A stretch of 64,000 nucleotides of DNA from BOG-908 sp964242115 (GCA_964242115.1 CAXSZX010000004.1:1-64000); one strand, 5' to 3'; numbered from the stretch's first letter, positions 21,969-30,561 are shown. Notes: generated by a model not told the origin, from the letters alone. Numbers and translations: made by a program.

Positions 21969-24647
21969 TCAGGTCCCCTCAGGTCCGCACACCAGCAACC
22001 CCTGGCCGGCTTGCGGCTCCAGGCAGGCACGCAAGCTGGCGATCAGCGCGTCGCGCTGCGATTTCTCGACGTAGTCGGAGAAGCCGGCCTGGCGCGCGCG
22101 TTCCACGTCGGCAGCCTCGCCGTTGGCGCTCAGCGCGATGAGCGGCACGCGTGACCAGGCGCCCGCCTGCCTCGCCGCCGTGGCGAAGGCGAGACCGTCC
22201 ATCTCCGGCATCTCGATGTCGGAGATGATCGCATCGATCACCAGCCCGCTCTCGCGCAAAGCCAGCGCTGCGCGGCCGTCCCGCACGGCGATGACCTCGT
22301 AGCCGTGGGTGGACAGGGTGGGCACCAGCATCTGGCGAAAGAAGTCGCTGTCTTCGACCACCAGCACGCGCCGGCGTCTCTCGCTGCGTCCCGCGCCGGC
22401 GCTGAACCAGTCCGGGAACGCCAGCGTCAGCCAGTGGCTCGTGTCGAGCACGTCGACTGCCTGGCCTGCCACGATGGCGGTGCCAAGCACGCCGGGCCGA
22501 CTGCTGCCGATCTCGACGCGCAGCTGGCCGTGCACCACGTCGATGATCTCGTCGACGACCAGACCCATGCTGCGCGCCTGGTCGGCGAACACCAGCACCG
22601 GCTGCACCGGCTTGGGCGCGTGCCTTGTGTCCTCGTTCATGAAGACGAGCTTCATCAGCGCGCCGCGGTACTGGATGACCAGCCCGTCGCTGGAATGCTC
22701 GATGCGTGCGGATTCGATCTTCTCCAGCCGGGCCACCAGGCTGAGCGGAACGGCGAGGACGCCAGGACCTCCGGCGCGGAACAGCAGCACTGCAACCCGC
22801 TCCTCCGACCCGTCCCGGGCGGCGGATTGCACGGCGTCGGCCGCGCCCGAGGCAGGGCGGGCGACGATGCCGGCGCTGCGGGCCAGGCCGTTCGGATCAA
22901 GGATCATGATCACCGAGCCGTCGCCCAGGATGGTGTTGCCGCCGAACATGGTGACGTGACGCAGTACCGGGGCCACCGGCTTGACCACGATCTCCTCGGT
23001 GTCGAAAACCTGGGCGACCACGATGCCGAGTTTCACCTGGCCGACCGAGACGATCACCACCGTGGTGCCCTGCTCGGCCGTCGCCTGCGCGCGTGTGGGT
23101 GCGTCGAGCTCGAGCAGCGTTGCCAGGTCGACCAGCGGCAGCAGCTCGTCACGCAGGCGCAGCACGGCCGCCCCGCCGACCTGCTCGATGGTCGTCGCAG
23201 CTCGTGCACCGGCCGTCCCTGCCGCGCCTCGCCCGCTCTCGCCCACGCGCACCAGCTCGCGCACGGCGGTCTGCGGGATGGCGAAGCGCTCGCCGCCGGC
23301 CTCCACGATCACCACCGAGATGATGGCCAGGGTAAGCGGGATCTTGATGGTGAACCAGGAGCCCGCGCCTTGCGTGCTCGCCAGGTCGATGGTGCCGCCG
23401 ATACGTTCGATGTTGGCCCGCACCACGTTCATGCCGACGCCGCGGCCGGAGATGGCGGTCACCGCCTCGGCGGTCGAAAATCCGGCGCGGAAGATGAATG
23501 CGCGTATTTGCGCCTCCGTCATCGTGGCCAGCTCGGCTTCGGTGGCAAGGCCCTGTGCCAGCGCCTTGGCGCGCACGCGGGCGACGTCGATGCCGCGCCC
23601 GTCGTCGCTGATCTCGACGATGATCTGGCCGCCCCCGTGGTAGGCGTTCAGCTTGATGCGGCCGCAATCCGGCTTGCCGGCGGCACGGCGCACGGACGGC
23701 GTCTCCAGCCCATGGTCGGCGCTGTTGCGCACCATGTGGGTCAACGGGTCGCGCATCAGCTCGAGCACCTGGCGGTCCAGCTCGGTATCCTGGCCTTGCA
23801 TCTCCAGGCTGATGATCTTGCCGGTCTCCTGAGCCAGGTCGCGCACCAGCCGCGGCAGCTTGTTCCAGGCCGAGCCGATCGGCTGCATGCGCGTCTTCAT
23901 CACCCCGTCCTGCAGGTCGCTGGTAATCTGCGAGAGGCGCTGTAGCGGCGCGCTGAAAGCGCTCGTGGCACCCTCGGCCGCGGTCTCCGTACGCGCGATC
24001 TGCATCAGCTGATTGCGTGTCAGCACCAGCTCGCCGACCAGCGTCATCAGCTCCTCGAGCACGTCGACGGTGACGCGGATCGTTTGGGTCTCCTGCACCG
24101 CAGCCGATGTTTGCGCGGTTTGCGGAGCTGCCGGCTGCGGCATGGCTGCGGGAGGCGCAACGGCCGGCGCCTCGCCTTCGTGCTTGCTGGGTGCCTGCTC
24201 TGCCTCAGCAGGCGGTCGCTGGGGGATCGGCTCTGGCGCCGGGTTTGCCAGGTTCACCGCCGGTTCAGGCTCGCCGGAAGCCATCCGGTTGAGGGCCAGG
24301 ATCAGGTCCTGATCGTCGCCCGGTGGTTCGGCACCCGTGGCACCAAGCTGTTCCACGATCGACTTGATCCGGTCCAACCCTTTGAGGACCAGACTGACCA
24401 CTGCGGGAGTGGCGGCCAGTTCGCCATCCCTTACCCGACCAAGCACGTTCTCCCCAGCGTGCGCGACGTGCTCCAGCCGGGGCAGTCCCAGAAAGCCGCA
24501 GGTGCCCTTGATGGTGTGAACCATGCGGAAGATCAGCGCCAGGGTCGGCTTGTCGCCCGGGTCGGACTCAAGCTTGACGAGGGCGAGGTCGAGCTCGGCC
24601 AGCGCTTCGTTCGTCTCAGCCAGGAATTCAGGCAGCAGGTCGTCCAT
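21969..24647 (-). CDS. cheA: Hybrid chemotaxis histidine kinase CheA with C-terminal receiver domain
   Basis: 892 residues. HPt domain with phosphorylated H44 in MVHTIKGTCGFLG; Pro/Ala-rich linker about 155-220 with no recognisable CheY-binding P2 domain; dimerisation helices (ELMTLVGELVLTRNQL); HATPase with MVRNSADHGLE, DDGRGID and GRGVGMNVV; CheW-like regulatory region, apparently followed by a second CheW-like segment; then a receiver (VLVVEDSDFFRQML, AIISDIEMPEMDGLAFA) at about 765-885. The receiver may be a phosphate sink. GGAGG lies 5 nt before ATG 24647. No receptor gene is nearby. Resembles alternative rather than classic flagellar systems. Confidence 0.93.
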   Translation of the reverse strand: MDDLLPEFLAETNEALAELDLALVKLESDPGDKPTLALIFRMVHTIKGTCGFLGLPRLEHVAHAGENVLGRVRDGELAATPAVVSLVLKGLDRIKSIVEQLGATGAEPPGDDQDLILALNRMASGEPEPAVNLANPAPEPIPQRPPAEAEQAPSKHEGEAPAVAPPAAMPQPAAPQTAQTSAAVQETQTIRVTVDVLEELMTLVGELVLTRNQLMQIARTETAAEGATSAFSAPLQRLSQITSDLQDGVMKTRMQPIGSAWNKLPRLVRDLAQETGKIISLEMQGQDTELDRQVLELMRDPLTHMVRNSADHGLETPSVRRAAGKPDCGRIKLNAYHGGGQIIVEISDDGRGIDVARVRAKALAQGLATEAELATMTEAQIRAFIFRAGFSTAEAVTAISGRGVGMNVVRANIERIGGTIDLASTQGAGSWFTIKIPLTLAIISVVIVEAGGERFAIPQTAVRELVRVGESGRGAAGTAGARAATTIEQVGGAAVLRLRDELLPLVDLATLLELDAPTRAQATAEQGTTVVIVSVGQVKLGIVVAQVFDTEEIVVKPVAPVLRHVTMFGGNTILGDGSVIMILDPNGLARSAGIVARPASGAADAVQSAARDGSEERVAVLLFRAGGPGVLAVPLSLVARLEKIESARIEHSSDGLVIQYRGALMKLVFMNEDTRHAPKPVQPVLVFADQARSMGLVVDEIIDVVHGQLRVEIGSSRPGVLGTAIVAGQAVDVLDTSHWLTLAFPDWFSAGAGRSERRRRVLVVEDSDFFRQMLVPTLSTHGYEVIAVRDGRAALALRESGLVIDAIISDIEMPEMDGLAFATAARQAGAWSRVPLIALSANGEAADVERARQAGFSDYVEKSQRDALIASLRACLEPQAGQGLLVCGPEGT

Positions 24648-24721
24648 CGGGCCTCCGCCGGCGTGGGCTTGGGGCCGGTCGGGGTGCATGATGACGCAGG
24701 GTGGGCGAAGAAACGGTAAAG

Positions 24722-24851
24722 GAAGCAAGGTCTTCTTTTTCGAGACAAAGAAGCAAACAAGCCTTTGTCTCGGCTGTCGCGGACCGCTCCGCTGGCATGT
24801 ATCCCAGGAACTGAAGTCTTATGGTTATTACTTAAGGAAGAACCACTTGGC
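24722..24851. repeat. Palindromic intergenic element, copy 12
   Basis: Left arm intact (CTTCTTTTTCGAGACAAAGAAG, GGCTGTCGCGGA). Right arm decayed (GTTATTACTTAAGGAAGAAC). The last codons and stop of otsB fall inside this decayed arm. It lies just before cheA. Confidence 0.8.
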
Positions 24852-25542
24852 CTACTTCCTTCAACCAACGCCTCACGCCATCCGGTGAGCCGAACGCCTC
24901 GTCCACCCACAAACCGACCCCCCCCAACGCGCGCGCAGCCACCATGCCATCCTCGTCCGTCACGTCGTCGCCGACGTAGATCGGCACCCGACCGAGGAAC
25001 GGCGGCTCGCACATCAGCGCGTGCACGGCGCTGCCTTTATCGATCCCGACCGGCCTGACCTCCCAGGCCATCTTCGCTGCCATCAGCTCGTAGCCGGATA
25101 CGCCGGCCAGCAACTGCTCTACCCCAGTACGAAGCTGCACAGCCGCGTCCGGCGCGCCGCGGTAGTGCAGCACAAAACCGTGGCGCTTGTGCTCCACCAC
25201 GGCGCCACGATGGCCGGCTGCCAGAGACGCCGCACGCTCAAGCCAGAGCGGCGGCAGCGGCGGCAGAACGGAGACCACGATTTCAGCGTCGGGAGACGTC
25301 CGCAGCGCGGTGCCGTGCTCGCCGGCGATGGCGTAGGCGGTGTCCGGCAGCAACGCGTCCACCTGTGCGATCGGGCGGCCGGTGACGATGGCGACCGCAT
25401 CGCCGCACAGCAAGCGCAGGCGGCGGAGCGATATGGGGAGCTGGGGGTCCACCCTCACGAGGTCGGGCGCGGGTGCTATGTCGACCAGGGTGCCGTCGAA
25501 GTCGAGCAGGTAGGCGGCGCGGTTGGGGGTCGGTAGGTCCAT
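24832..25542 (-). CDS. otsB: Trehalose-6-phosphate phosphatase OtsB
   Basis: HAD-superfamily phosphatase of 236 residues that makes trehalose, an osmoprotectant. Motif I YLLDFDGTLVDIAP carries the nucleophile aspartate, IVTGRP is motif II, K near IDKGSAVHAL motif III, and VGDDVTDEDG motif IV. The cap domain lies between. The synthase OtsA is not adjacent. The start is ATG 25542; an upstream in-frame extension would come from the palindromic element region and is not supported. Confidence 0.92.
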   Translation of the reverse strand: MDLPTPNRAAYLLDFDGTLVDIAPAPDLVRVDPQLPISLRRLRLLCGDAVAIVTGRPIAQVDALLPDTAYAIAGEHGTALRTSPDAEIVVSVLPPLPPLWLERAASLAAGHRGAVVEHKRHGFVLHYRGAPDAAVQLRTGVEQLLAGVSGYELMAAKMAWEVRPVGIDKGSAVHALMCEPPFLGRVPIYVGDDVTDEDGMVAARALGGVGLWVDEAFGSPDGVRRWLKEVGQVVLP

Positions 25543-25578
25543 TCCGCCGCAAAGCGCGTGGCGGCGGAATGGTTTCGA

Positions 25579-25710
25579 AGCAAGCAAAGCCTTCTTTTCT
25601 GAAGAAAAGAAGCAAAAGACTTTTGTCTCGGCTGTCGCGGACTTTTCCGCAGAGCGCGCGACAGCGAAAGCAGAAGTTCTTTGGTTCTTTTTTCAAAAAA
25701 GAACTGGTTG
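25579..25710. repeat. Palindromic intergenic element, copy 13
   Basis: Two good arms: CTTCTTTTCTGAAGAAAAGAAG on the left and GGTTCTTTTTTCAAAAAAGAAC on the right, with GGCTGTCGCGGAC and GCGCGACAGC in the centre. It ends 3 bp from the stop of the upstream surface-type protein gene. Confidence 0.9.
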
Positions 25711-25712
25711 CT

Positions 25713-26972
25713 TCAGTGATGGGTCAGAACAGGCCCAACGCTGATCACCGCCTCACTACCCGAATGCGACAGACTGAACGTCTCGCCGGCGTAGCTGCCC
25801 GTGAAGTGCAGCTGATCCACTACCTGGCTGCCGTTGGTCACACTCAGCACGTCGTGGTTGGCATCCCAGTTCAGCGCCGTCGCACCCGACAGCAGCAGGC
25901 TGTCGCCAGCGGCAAAACCGCTGATCAGCGTGTGGCTGGAGATCGCCTGTGCGGCCAGCGTGGCGTCCTGGCCAACAAACGCTATGCCGGCGACCCCGAT
26001 CGTGCCGCCGGTGACCTGCGCCGTGCTGTTCGCACCGACGTCGAGCGTGCCGACGCCGACCAGCTGTCCGGACAGTGCCAGCGTGCCGCCGGACGCGGTG
26101 ATGGTGCCGCCGTCGCTGATGGTGCCGCCCGACGCAGTCTGCGAGAGCGCGCCGAAACCGGTGATGTTGCCACCCTGCGCCACCCAGACGTTGCCGCGGG
26201 CGCCGCCTGCGGTCACGGAGCCGCCGGCCAGGTTCAGGGTGCCGTCGAACGAGACCTGCAGCAGGCCGCCGACGGAGAAGCTGCTGGCGTTGCCGACCGT
26301 CACCGCGCCTACGCCACCCGGCGCGTCCGGCGCCCCGCCGCCGATACGGGCACCGCCCTGCACCGCGTAGGTGCTGGCGTTGGTGACGTCCACGCTGCCG
26401 ACCGAACCCGGCTCGGCGCCGACGGCCAAGCCGGCCGCCACGCTGACGGTGCCGCCATCGGTGATGTTCAGCACGCCCTGGCCAAACTGGCCGACATACA
26501 TGTTCTGCGAATCGGTCAACGTCGCACCGTCGATCGTGACCGTGCCGTTGCCGCCGACCTGCTGGCCGATTTTCACTGAACCCGTGTTGAGCTGGCTCTG
26601 CGCGGTGGCGCTGCTTTCGGCAACCAACGTTCCGGTGGAGATCGCGCCGACGATGAAGCCGCCGGCATCATTCAGCACGGCGCCGGGGGTGAAGACGAAG
26701 TTCGAGTGGTTGCAGACCATGAAGCTGCGGCACGCGTTGGTCGACGTGGTGGTCAGCGTTCCGTTCACCGTGACCGTGCCCTGTCCCAGACCCATGAAGA
26801 TGCCGCTGGTGAACGAGCCGTTCAGCGTGGCGCTGGTGGTGATCAGGGCGAAACCGTTGGGCCCCGGTGCCTGGCCGCCGACCCAGTTGTTCGGGTCGGA
26901 AAGATTGCCAGCCTGGCCCTGGCCGGAATAGATCGTGGCCGCGTCGAAAGGATTCGGGTTTGCGGTCGCCAT
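25713..26972 (-). CDS. Repetitive surface-type protein with autotransporter-like beta repeats
   Basis: 419 residues, rich in Gly, Ala, Thr, Ser and Asn, almost without Cys. Loose repeats such as GTVTIDGATLTDSQNMYVGQ, GVLNITDGGTVSVAAGLAVG and GTLNLAGGSVTAGG suggest a beta-solenoid like an autotransporter passenger. No signal peptide and no C-terminal beta-barrel are seen. The end (LLLSGATALNWDANHDVLSV) resembles the tail of large type I-secreted or surface proteins. It could be secreted by a dedicated system or be a fragment of a larger family. Function unknown. Confidence 0.65.
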   Translation of the reverse strand: MATANPNPFDAATIYSGQGQAGNLSDPNNWVGGQAPGPNGFALITTSATLNGSFTSGIFMGLGQGTVTVNGTLTTTSTNACRSFMVCNHSNFVFTPGAVLNDAGGFIVGAISTGTLVAESSATAQSQLNTGSVKIGQQVGGNGTVTIDGATLTDSQNMYVGQFGQGVLNITDGGTVSVAAGLAVGAEPGSVGSVDVTNASTYAVQGGARIGGGAPDAPGGVGAVTVGNASSFSVGGLLQVSFDGTLNLAGGSVTAGGARGNVWVAQGGNITGFGALSQTASGGTISDGGTITASGGTLALSGQLVGVGTLDVGANSTAQVTGGTIGVAGIAFVGQDATLAAQAISSHTLISGFAAGDSLLLSGATALNWDANHDVLSVTNGSQVVDQLHFTGSYAGETFSLSHSGSEAVISVGPVLTHH

Positions 26973-27094
26973 GGCGTGCGGTGTCCATTCGTTATGTCGA
27001 TGGACACAGGATGACGCGGGGTGCTTACGGCCACGTTAAGAAGCGTGACGGTTTCTGAAACGATCCGGTGTTCGTGGTTCCGCTTGCGGACCTT

Positions 27095-27487
27095 TCAGGT
27101 GCAGCCTGCAAGGCGGATGTCGTACACCGGATGCTCCAGCATCGCCGCGGCAGGTTCGTTGGCCAGCATCCAGCCGTCGAAACCCGGTGCGCCCTCTCGG
27201 CTGTCGGCGACCGTGAGCTGGGCGGCGGCGTCCTGCGGCAGGTCGGGCGGACGCACGTCGCAGGCTTTCAGCGTGATCGACAGCGACTCCACGCGCCGGG
27301 TCTCGCCCACGTGCAACGTCAGCGTGCTGGTGGTTGAGTCCAGCTTGTTGAGCAGCCGCAGAGTGCCGGACTGGCGGGGTTGCCAGGTGTCGGGTGGCGA
27401 TATGTCTGGGGGGGTGACTGGGTCGGCGAACGCGGGGAACGTCACGAAGAGAAGGAGCAAGGCCTTCTTTTTTTTAAGAAGAAGCAA
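27095..27487 (-). CDS. DUF2155 domain protein with signal peptide encoded by the palindromic element
   Basis: The mature part (DTWQPRQSGTLRLLNKLDS, LKACDVRPPD, FDGWMLANEPAAAMLEHPVYD, ending LAGC) matches DUF2155, small exported alphaproteobacterial proteins of unknown function. The signal peptide (LLKKKKALLLLFVTFPAFA) is translated from the AT hairpin and GCAAGG end of an element copy. Start candidates are TTG 27487 (130 residues) and TTG 27460 (121 residues); neither is certain. The gene follows mlaD and the NDUFA12 gene as in other alphaproteobacteria, so the element seems to have replaced or overwritten the original N-terminus. Confidence 0.75.
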   Translation of the reverse strand: MLLLKKKKALLLLFVTFPAFADPVTPPDISPPDTWQPRQSGTLRLLNKLDSTTSTLTLHVGETRRVESLSITLKACDVRPPDLPQDAAAQLTVADSREGAPGFDGWMLANEPAAAMLEHPVYDIRLAGCT

Positions 27488-27582
27488 TAAAAATCTTGCG
27501 AGCGCCGTCGCGGACCGTTCCGCAGGCGAGGACCCCAGAGACAAAAGTTGTTTGGTTCTTTTTTTCAAAAAAGAACTACTTG
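27454..27582. repeat. Palindromic intergenic element, copy 14, overlapping a gene start
   Basis: Left hairpin CTTCTTTTTTTTAAGAAGAAG, centre GCCGTCGCGGAC, right GGTTCTTTTTTTCAAAAAAGAAC. It fills the space between the 70-residue gene and the DUF2155 gene and encodes the latter's signal peptide. Confidence 0.9.
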
Positions 27583-27585
27583 CCT

Positions 27586-27798
27586 TCATCTTTTCGGCGT
27601 CCTCAACCCGGCCACCAGCTCGGCGATAATCCGCCGCATGAACGCCTCGTCGACGCCCATCAGCACCGCGTCCTCGAACGCGTCCTGCATGACGTGGCGC
27701 AACTCGTCGTAGTTCTCCTCGAGCACCTCGACCTTCTCGCGGCAGCTTACCGGCTCGCCGTCGGCACCGGGCCACAGCTTGCTGGCGGACACGTTCAC
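27586..27798 (-). CDS. Small conserved-looking protein of unknown function (70 aa)
   Basis: 70 residues, charged and helical (EKVEVLEENYDELRHVMQDAFEDAVLMGVDEAFMRRIIAELVAGL), no signal or membrane segment. GTG start overlaps the mlaD stop as GTGA, which supports translation. I do not recognise the family. Its position between mlaD and the DUF2155 gene suggests a link with lipid transport or complex I assembly, but that is only context. Confidence 0.65.
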   Translation of the reverse strand: MNVSASKLWPGADGEPVSCREKVEVLEENYDELRHVMQDAFEDAVLMGVDEAFMRRIIAELVAGLRTPKR

Positions 27799-28271
27799 TT
27801 GCCGGGCGCGCTGCTGCTCTTCGAGCCGGTGGACCCAAAGATGTACTTACCGATCAGCTCCTCGAGGTTCACCGAGCCTTGGGTGATGGTGATCCGCCCG
27901 CCCGGCGGTATCGTCTTGTCCTCGCCGCCGGTGGCCAGTGCGAGGTACTTGCCGCCGAGCAGGCCGTCGGTGGACACGGTGGCGCTGCTGTCGGTGGTGA
28001 GGTGCACAGCGTTTTGCACGCTGAAGGTGACGTCAGCGTTGAAGGTCTTTGGGTCAAGCGTGATCGCATCGACGCTGCCCACGCGCACGCCGGCGATGCG
28101 AACCTCCGCACCCGGGGAGAGCCCGTCCACATGGTCGAAGCTGGCGTGCAGGTCGTAGCCGCCGCCGCCCAGATGCTGGCCGGTGTTGGCCACTGCGTAG
28201 ACGAGGAACCCGCCGGCTACCAGCAACACCACCGCACCGGTCGCGATCTCGACCGCGCTGTGACGCGCCAT
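27795..28271 (-). CDS. mlaD: MlaD-type lipid transport substrate-binding protein
   Basis: 158 residues. An N-terminal transmembrane anchor (about 8-28, IATGAVVLLVAGGFLVYAVA) is followed by one MCE domain (LHASFDHVDGLSPGAEVRIAGVRVGSV, TDGLLGGKYLALATGG). It serves in the periplasmic phospholipid shuttle between outer and inner membrane. The ATPase and permease genes are not adjacent. The start shares its A with the TGA of the upstream NDUFA12 gene (TGATG). Confidence 0.92.
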   Translation of the reverse strand: MARHSAVEIATGAVVLLVAGGFLVYAVANTGQHLGGGGYDLHASFDHVDGLSPGAEVRIAGVRVGSVDAITLDPKTFNADVTFSVQNAVHLTTDSSATVSTDGLLGGKYLALATGGEDKTIPPGGRITITQGSVNLEELIGKYIFGSTGSKSSSAPGK

Positions 28272-28684
28272 CAGCGGTGGTCCGGCTGGACGGCACGCGC
28301 TTCGCGGGTGAGCGCGCCGCCGTCAGCACCGTCCTCCGGCGACCAGGCTTCGTAGTCGCCGGTGGCAACCGCGCGGTGGCCGCCCTTGTAGTCGTGGCCG
28401 GGCGGCCGGTAGGCGAGCGCAGTGCCGGTGTAGTTGGGCAGATGCGGCTTTTGCCAGACGCGGCGGGCGGTCTCGGCCAGCGGCGCGTCCACCGTGTAGT
28501 GCAACCATGCATGCCACTCGGGCGGCACCATGGTGGCATCCTTGGGGCCGTTGAACATCACCCAGCGCCGCTGGCGCAACAGGCCGGGGCGGTGCTTGCG
28601 CTCCTGGTAGTAGCGGTTGCCAACAGAGTCGTGGCCGACCTGCTGTCCGCGGAAGTAGGTGAACAGCCGGGTGCCTATGTCCAT
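28271..28684 (-). CDS. NDUFA12-family complex I accessory subunit
   Basis: 137 residues. Family signature: FTYFRGQQVGHDSVGNRYYQE, RRWVMFNGPKDATMVPPEWHAWLHYTVD and the C-terminal WQKPHLPNYTGTALAYRPPGH. It is the bacterial counterpart of the B17.2 subunit of NADH:ubiquinone oxidoreductase. The gene order NDUFA12, mlaD, DUF2155 is common in Alphaproteobacteria and supports all three calls. Confidence 0.92.
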   Translation of the reverse strand: MDIGTRLFTYFRGQQVGHDSVGNRYYQERKHRPGLLRQRRWVMFNGPKDATMVPPEWHAWLHYTVDAPLAETARRVWQKPHLPNYTGTALAYRPPGHDYKGGHRAVATGDYEAWSPEDGADGGALTREARAVQPDHR

Positions 28685-28724
28685 GGGCTTTGTATAGGTG
28701 CGTGAACGGGGTGCCACAAGGAAG

Positions 28725-28846
28725 CCAAGCAAGGCCTTCTTTTTCGAATAAAGAAGCAAGAAGCTTTTGCTTCCGCTGTCGCGGTCCTCTCCGGCGAGCG
28801 TGCAACGGCGGACGCTGAAGTTTCTCTCAAAAAAGAATTGCTTGCT
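28725..28846. repeat. Palindromic intergenic element, copy 15, divergent junction
   Basis: Left CTTCTTTTTCGAATAAAGAAG, centre TTCCGCTGTCGCGG; right arm shortened (GAAGTTTCTCTCAAAAAAG) but ending TTGCTTGC. It sits between the divergent NDUFA12 and NrdJ-C-like genes, where no transcript end is expected. Confidence 0.85.
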
Positions 28847-28944
28847 TACTTTGCAGCGCCCCGATTCAAGATGATGTGGCCCTGGGCCGCCCAGACCGCA
28901 AAATCTGTGTTTCCGAGTCGCACCATCCGTGCTTACCTGCGCGC

Positions 28945-30432
28945 ATGAAAGCGATCCGGCTGTGGCAAGGCACCAGGATGCGGCAGGTCGCGGCGCGGTC
29001 CGACCCGGACCAGCCTGCCCGCCTGGTGACGTTGCCGGTGAGCTGGGACGACCGCGCGGCCGACGCTCTGGCCGCGCTGATCCCCGGCGAGGGTCCAGCG
29101 AGCCTAGCCGCCGCGTCGTCGGTGTGGCTCGGCTTGGTGGCCAGCCGGGCGCGCCAGACAGGCATCGGCACACCCGCCGCAGAGGCGCTTGCCGTGCACC
29201 TGCACGCGCTGCTCGGGCAACGCCAGGCAGCCCCCAACGCTGCGGTGTGGCGGTGCGAGCCCGGCGTGCCGGGTTTCCGCCTTAACGCTGCCGGCTTCCA
29301 CGATGCCCAGAGCGGCTACGACGTGGCCGGCTTCGCCGCCGCTGCGCGCGCGGTTGCCCGGGCCAGTCGCCTGCTTTGCCCCGACGCCGAGCGGATCGAG
29401 ATCGGTCTGGCCGGGCTGGACGACCTGCTCGCCTGCCTGGGCGTATCCTACGACAGCCGTGCGGCGCACGACCTGGCGGCATGCCTGGCAGCGCTGCTGC
29501 GGGCCTGCGTGGAGCAGGCGCTGGAGAGCGAGCAGCGCGACCTGCTGGCGATGCCCGCACCGTGGCCGGCACCGCCACGGACCTGCGTGGTCCCCGGCCT
29601 GGCGGAAGCCGCTCTGGCCGCCCGCAGCGCAATCTCCCGCGCGCCGGACGCAATCCGGGCGACCGGGGTGTTCGCGCCCGGACCTGCAGAGGCGCTGCTG
29701 GGAGTGGAGACCGGCGGCATCGCGCCCGCCTTCTCGCCGGTGTCCGACCTGCATCTGACCCGCGCCGCGCAGGACAGGCTGGCGGCAGCCTCCATGTCGC
29801 CGGAGGCGGCGCTGGCGGCGGTGCTGGTGGGCGAGCAGCCGCTGCCGGTCGCCGGCGCGCACGCCTACCGGACGATGCACGCGGCGGTGGCGCCGTTCCT
29901 GGACGCGATGCCCGAGGTCGCCAGCCTGCCCGCGCCGAACGCACGGGGAGACGCGGCGCCGGTCCGGCCGCAGCGCTTCGGCAAGCTGCCGGCGCGCCAC
30001 TCGGGACTGACTCAGAAGGCGAGCGTGGGCGGGCACAGGGTGTTCCTGCGCACCGGCGAGTACGAGGACGGCAGGCTCGGCGAGGTCGCCATCAGCCTGC
30101 CGCGGGAGAGTCCGGCCGTGCGCTGCCTGGCCGATTGCGTCGCGCAGGCGGTGAGCCTCGGCCTGCAGCACGGCGTGGCGCTGGAGGAGTTCGTCGACGC
30201 GTTCGCCTTCACCCGCTTCGGTCCGGCCGGCGTGGTGGACGGCGACCCGGACGTGGAGCGTGCGACCTCGGTGCTGGACTACGTGTTCCGGTCGTTGTCG
30301 ATCACCTACCTGCGCCGGACGCTGCCGGAGCCGGAGGTGGGCGAGGCGGTGCGGGAGAGCGGTGCCACGCCGCTGCTGCCGCTGGATTTGCCGGCGCAGG
30401 GACGGCGGCGGGGGTTGCGGCTGGTGGCTTGA
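28945..30432 (+). CDS. Stand-alone homologue of the C-terminal region of class II ribonucleotide reductase (TSCPD domain)
   Basis: 495 residues. The block from about 345 to 462 (LPARHSGLTQKASVGGH, FLRTGEYEDGRLGE, LADCVAQAVSLGLQHGV, LEEFVDAFAFTRFGPAG, ATSVLDYVFRSLSITYL) closely resembles the C-terminal segment of NrdJ, the B12-dependent reductase, including the TSCPD-type fold. The large catalytic barrel of NrdJ is absent. The first 340 residues are Ala-rich and of unknown fold; they contain a SPEAALAAVLVGEQPLPV segment. Possible roles are regulation of nucleotide reduction or scaffolding. No nrd gene is nearby. Confidence 0.75.
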   Translation: MKAIRLWQGTRMRQVAARSDPDQPARLVTLPVSWDDRAADALAALIPGEGPASLAAASSVWLGLVASRARQTGIGTPAAEALAVHLHALLGQRQAAPNAAVWRCEPGVPGFRLNAAGFHDAQSGYDVAGFAAAARAVARASRLLCPDAERIEIGLAGLDDLLACLGVSYDSRAAHDLAACLAALLRACVEQALESEQRDLLAMPAPWPAPPRTCVVPGLAEAALAARSAISRAPDAIRATGVFAPGPAEALLGVETGGIAPAFSPVSDLHLTRAAQDRLAAASMSPEAALAAVLVGEQPLPVAGAHAYRTMHAAVAPFLDAMPEVASLPAPNARGDAAPVRPQRFGKLPARHSGLTQKASVGGHRVFLRTGEYEDGRLGEVAISLPRESPAVRCLADCVAQAVSLGLQHGVALEEFVDAFAFTRFGPAGVVDGDPDVERATSVLDYVFRSLSITYLRRTLPEPEVGEAVRESGATPLLPLDLPAQGRRRGLRLVA

Positions 30433-30437
30433 GCGAA

Positions 30438-30561
30438 AGCAAGGCCTTCTTTTCTGAAGAAAAGAAGCAAAAGACTCTTGCTACGGCTGTCGCGGAGTTC
30501 CTGCAGCGCGCGCAGGGAAGCAAAAGGTTTTTGGTTCTTCTTTCAAAAAGAACTGCTTGCT
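30438..30561. repeat. Palindromic intergenic element, copy 16, convergent junction
   Basis: CTTCTTTTCTGAAGAAAAGAAG on the left, GGTTCTTCTTTCAAAAAGAAC on the right, ACGGCTGTCGCGGAG in the centre. It lies between the NrdJ-C-like gene and the convergent pentapeptide gene. Confidence 0.9.

Noticed and set aside
28945..30432. NrdJ-C-like gene as a pseudogene fragment
   Set aside because: The frame is open for 495 codons with consistent coding composition and its own N-terminal part; no catalytic-domain remnants upstream.
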